Below the pieces are notes generated by a model. The model made no database searches, was not told the DNA's origin, and worked only from the letters and a program-made list of their open reading frames with translations. A stretch of DNA of 6,669 nt from an uncultured Pirellulaceae bacterium. Its GTDB lineage: Bacteria; Planctomycetota; Planctomycetia; Pirellulales; Pirellulaceae. The stretch is from NCBI GenBank assembly GCA_934255105.1, contig CAKQNH010000264.1, forward strand, positions 1-6,669. Reading direction: 5' to 3'. A program made the position numbers and the translations under genes. Shown here one piece after another: positions 5,673 through 6,669 of this stretch; positions within the stretch are counted from its first letter, which is position 1, and each line of letters begins with the position of its first letter.

Positions 5673-5723
5673 TCCGATATAGACGAACGCGAGCAGGAGT
5701 TCTTACACGCAATTCATCGAATT

Positions 5724-5732
5724 TGGTAAAAT
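5724..5732 (+). promoter_or_regulatory. Candidate extended -10 promoter
   Basis: TGG-TAAAAT forms a TGn extended -10 element with a good -10 hexamer at 5727-5732. No clear -35 is present. It faces the downstream membrane protein gene, and the palindromic repeat cluster would then lie inside its 5' leader. Confidence 0.3.
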
Positions 5733-5741
5733 ACTTTCCCC

Positions 5742-5903
5742 CAGCAAAGTGCTGTGGCCCAATAGTGTTCGGCACAGGGTTCGCGAGCTGCGGATTGTTG
5801 GCGACCACGGGGCTTGGCGACCACGGGGCGGCGACCACGGGGCCATAGCACCTTGTGGGCCGACCGCCCACGGGGCCACACAAGATGCTGTGGCCCCGTG
5901 GGC
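5742..5903 (+). repeat. Cluster of GC-rich palindromic repeats
   Basis: Three copies of the dispersed repeat lie here: a short one at 5743-5760, an inverted one at 5830-5857, and a direct one at 5879-5903 (CACAAGATGCTGTGGCCCCG onward). The 14-mer GGCGACCACGGGGC is also repeated exactly at 5800-5813, 5816-5829 and 5830-5843. The arms at 5866-5880 (GCCCACGGGGCCACA) and 5889-5903 are perfect 15-bp inverted repeats around an 8-base loop. GTGGGC/GCCCAC at 5855-5860 and 5866-5871 offers a competing hairpin. The structure resembles bacterial REP/BIME-type intergenic clusters. Confidence 0.75.
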
Positions 5904-5964
5904 TGTTGGGCTGACCGCCCCCGTTTATCCGTCTAGTGCAAATATTTTCTCTGGAATCTTGTCC

Positions 5965-6459
5965 GTGCTAAACAGAGAAACTCAGAGTTCCCCATTTGGT
6001 TCTACCGTACAAGTACTTGTAGTCGGGGGTTTTTTATTCTTCATGGATTGTGTGCTTCCCATTTTTACTTCAATTTCAACCCACTCCGTCGATGGCTTCG
6101 GCCTCCGTATCATGGATCTTGCGTTTATCGTCATACCCGTTACGTGGCTCTTCGCGTCTTTCCTGGTAGCAAAGAATATCTTCATACGTCCGGCAATTGG
6201 CCCATGTAATGACAACAATGCTCTTCCCGCTGTACTCAGCGTTGCAGTCTTTTTGTTTCTTTGGCACAGCGTTGTGTGGTCACTTATTCCTAAAATTGAC
6301 TTCCTAATACCTGCATGTCTTCTGACAGTCGTTCTATTGGGTACGATTGTGGGCTGCGCTTGGCTCAAGTTCGAACGGGTAACGAACATTGTTCCTTACG
6401 GCTTGCTGTGCGCGCTTCTGCTGGGCTTACTCAGAATACTGTGGGATATTTCAGACTAG
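5965..6459 (+). CDS. Unrecognised multi-pass membrane protein
   Basis: A protein of about 164 residues that I do not recognise. It has five likely membrane helices at roughly residues 15-37 (VQVLVVGGFLFFMDCVLPIF), 49-70 (DLAFIVIPVTWLFASFLV), 86-108 (AVLSVAVFLFLWHSVVW), 111-132 and 141-160, the last ending in RILWDISD. The GTG at 5965 is chosen because GGAA at 5953-5956 lies 8 bases upstream and the first helix stays whole. TTG 5959 is six bases earlier. ATG 6043 would cut the first helix. The frame is open back to GTG 5749, but that part is the GC-rich repeat cluster and reads as low-complexity GDHG-type peptide, so it is not accepted as coding. A 14-bp perfect palindrome, TACAAGTACTTGTA, lies inside the gene at 6008-6021. 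Function unknown. Confidence 0.6.
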   Translation: MLNRETQSSPFGSTVQVLVVGGFLFFMDCVLPIFTSISTHSVDGFGLRIMDLAFIVIPVTWLFASFLVAKNIFIRPAIGPCNDNNALPAVLSVAVFLFLWHSVVWSLIPKIDFLIPACLLTVVLLGTIVGCAWLKFERVTNIVPYGLLCALLLGLLRILWDISD

Positions 6460-6582
6460 CGGATTACCAAGCGATGCACGCAAGGACCGGAGGCGTGTCC
6501 GCTTTGCCAATTCATCACTTGCCGGTCTCGCGTGATGGCAACCGTTTGCAGGCTACATTTAATGTCACAACAAGGGTTGATC
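6460..6582. other. Short intergenic region
   Basis: No gene is visible. TTGCC (6504-6508) plus ATCAC (6514-6518) can pair with GTGATGGCAA (6532-6541) as a stem with a 5-base bulge, a weak candidate for a terminator. No T-run follows. Confidence 0.35.
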
Positions 6583-6669
6583 ATGCTCCGAATTATTGCT
6601 GCTTTTGTAATCTGGCATTTGCAGCCTGTGATTTCAAACGCGAGCGATCCGCAATCCGCCATTCAGGAT
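6583..6669 (+). CDS. N-terminus of a probably secreted protein (runs off the window)
   Basis: ATG 6583 opens a frame that stays open for 29 codons to the window end. AAGGG at 6572-6576, 6 bases upstream, is a fair ribosome site. The peptide begins MLRIIAAFVIWHLQ and continues PVISNASDPQ, which looks like a signal peptide: one positive residue, a hydrophobic core, then a small-residue region with possible cleavage after SNA. Too little is present to name a family. Confidence 0.5.
   Translation, partial: MLRIIAAFVIWHLQPVISNASDPQSAIQD

Noticed and set aside
5749..5964. N-terminal extension of the membrane protein back to GTG 5749
   Set aside because: These 72 codons are made of the GC-rich palindromic repeats, read as low-complexity peptide, and have no ribosome site at the start.

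Overview
The window looks like a piece of a planctomycete chromosome, probably from the Pirellulaceae (Rhodopirellula/Blastopirellula relatives). This is inferred from the gene types and not from a marker gene. Two successive oxidoreductases carry twin-arginine (Tat) export signals: a Gfo/Idh/MocA dehydrogenase and a FAD-dependent oxidoreductase of the FAD_oxidored type. Both are typical of planctomycete genomes, as are the long, repeat-rich intergenic stretches. All genes with support lie on the + strand.

Layout. 1-84 may be the tail of an upstream gene. 85-325 is non-coding with a candidate promoter. 326-1588 is the Tat-exported Gfo/Idh/MocA oxidoreductase. 1589-1793 is a gap with a hairpin and a promoter whose -10 box overlaps a small palindrome. 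1794-3269 is the Tat-exported FAD oxidoreductase, and 3253-4089 is a VanX-like M15 dipeptidase that overlaps it by 17 bases and is probably translationally coupled. 4090-4974 has no convincing gene but holds several short repeat families and inverted repeats. 4975-5550 is a DUF5684-type small membrane protein gene interrupted near its 5' end. 5551-5964 carries hairpins, a candidate promoter and a GC-rich palindromic repeat cluster. 5965-6459 is an unrecognised membrane protein. 6583 to the end is the start of a probably secreted protein that runs out of the window.

The most notable observation is a 183-bp element at 5012-5194. It has imperfect terminal inverted repeats (24 of 38 positions match without gaps) and is flanked by a perfect 6-bp direct repeat, CCCAAG. 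Deleting the element and one CCCAAG copy joins a well-initiated start (ATG 4975, AAGGAG 8 bases upstream) in frame to the rest of the DUF5684 gene. The result is a 128-residue protein with an uninterrupted and plausible N-terminus. The element therefore looks like a miniature inverted-repeat transposable element (MITE) or similar non-autonomous insertion that brought an in-frame TAA. Separately, a dispersed palindromic repeat of about 28 bases occurs once at 4171 and in a dense cluster at 5742-5903, where a perfect 15-bp hairpin stem forms.

How the genes work together: the two Tat oxidoreductases may act in the periplasm or paryphoplasm on sugar-type or other small substrates. The overlapping dipeptidase lacks a signal peptide and would act in the cytoplasm, so co-transcription does not by itself imply a shared pathway. 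I see no phage, CRISPR, tRNA or rRNA features.
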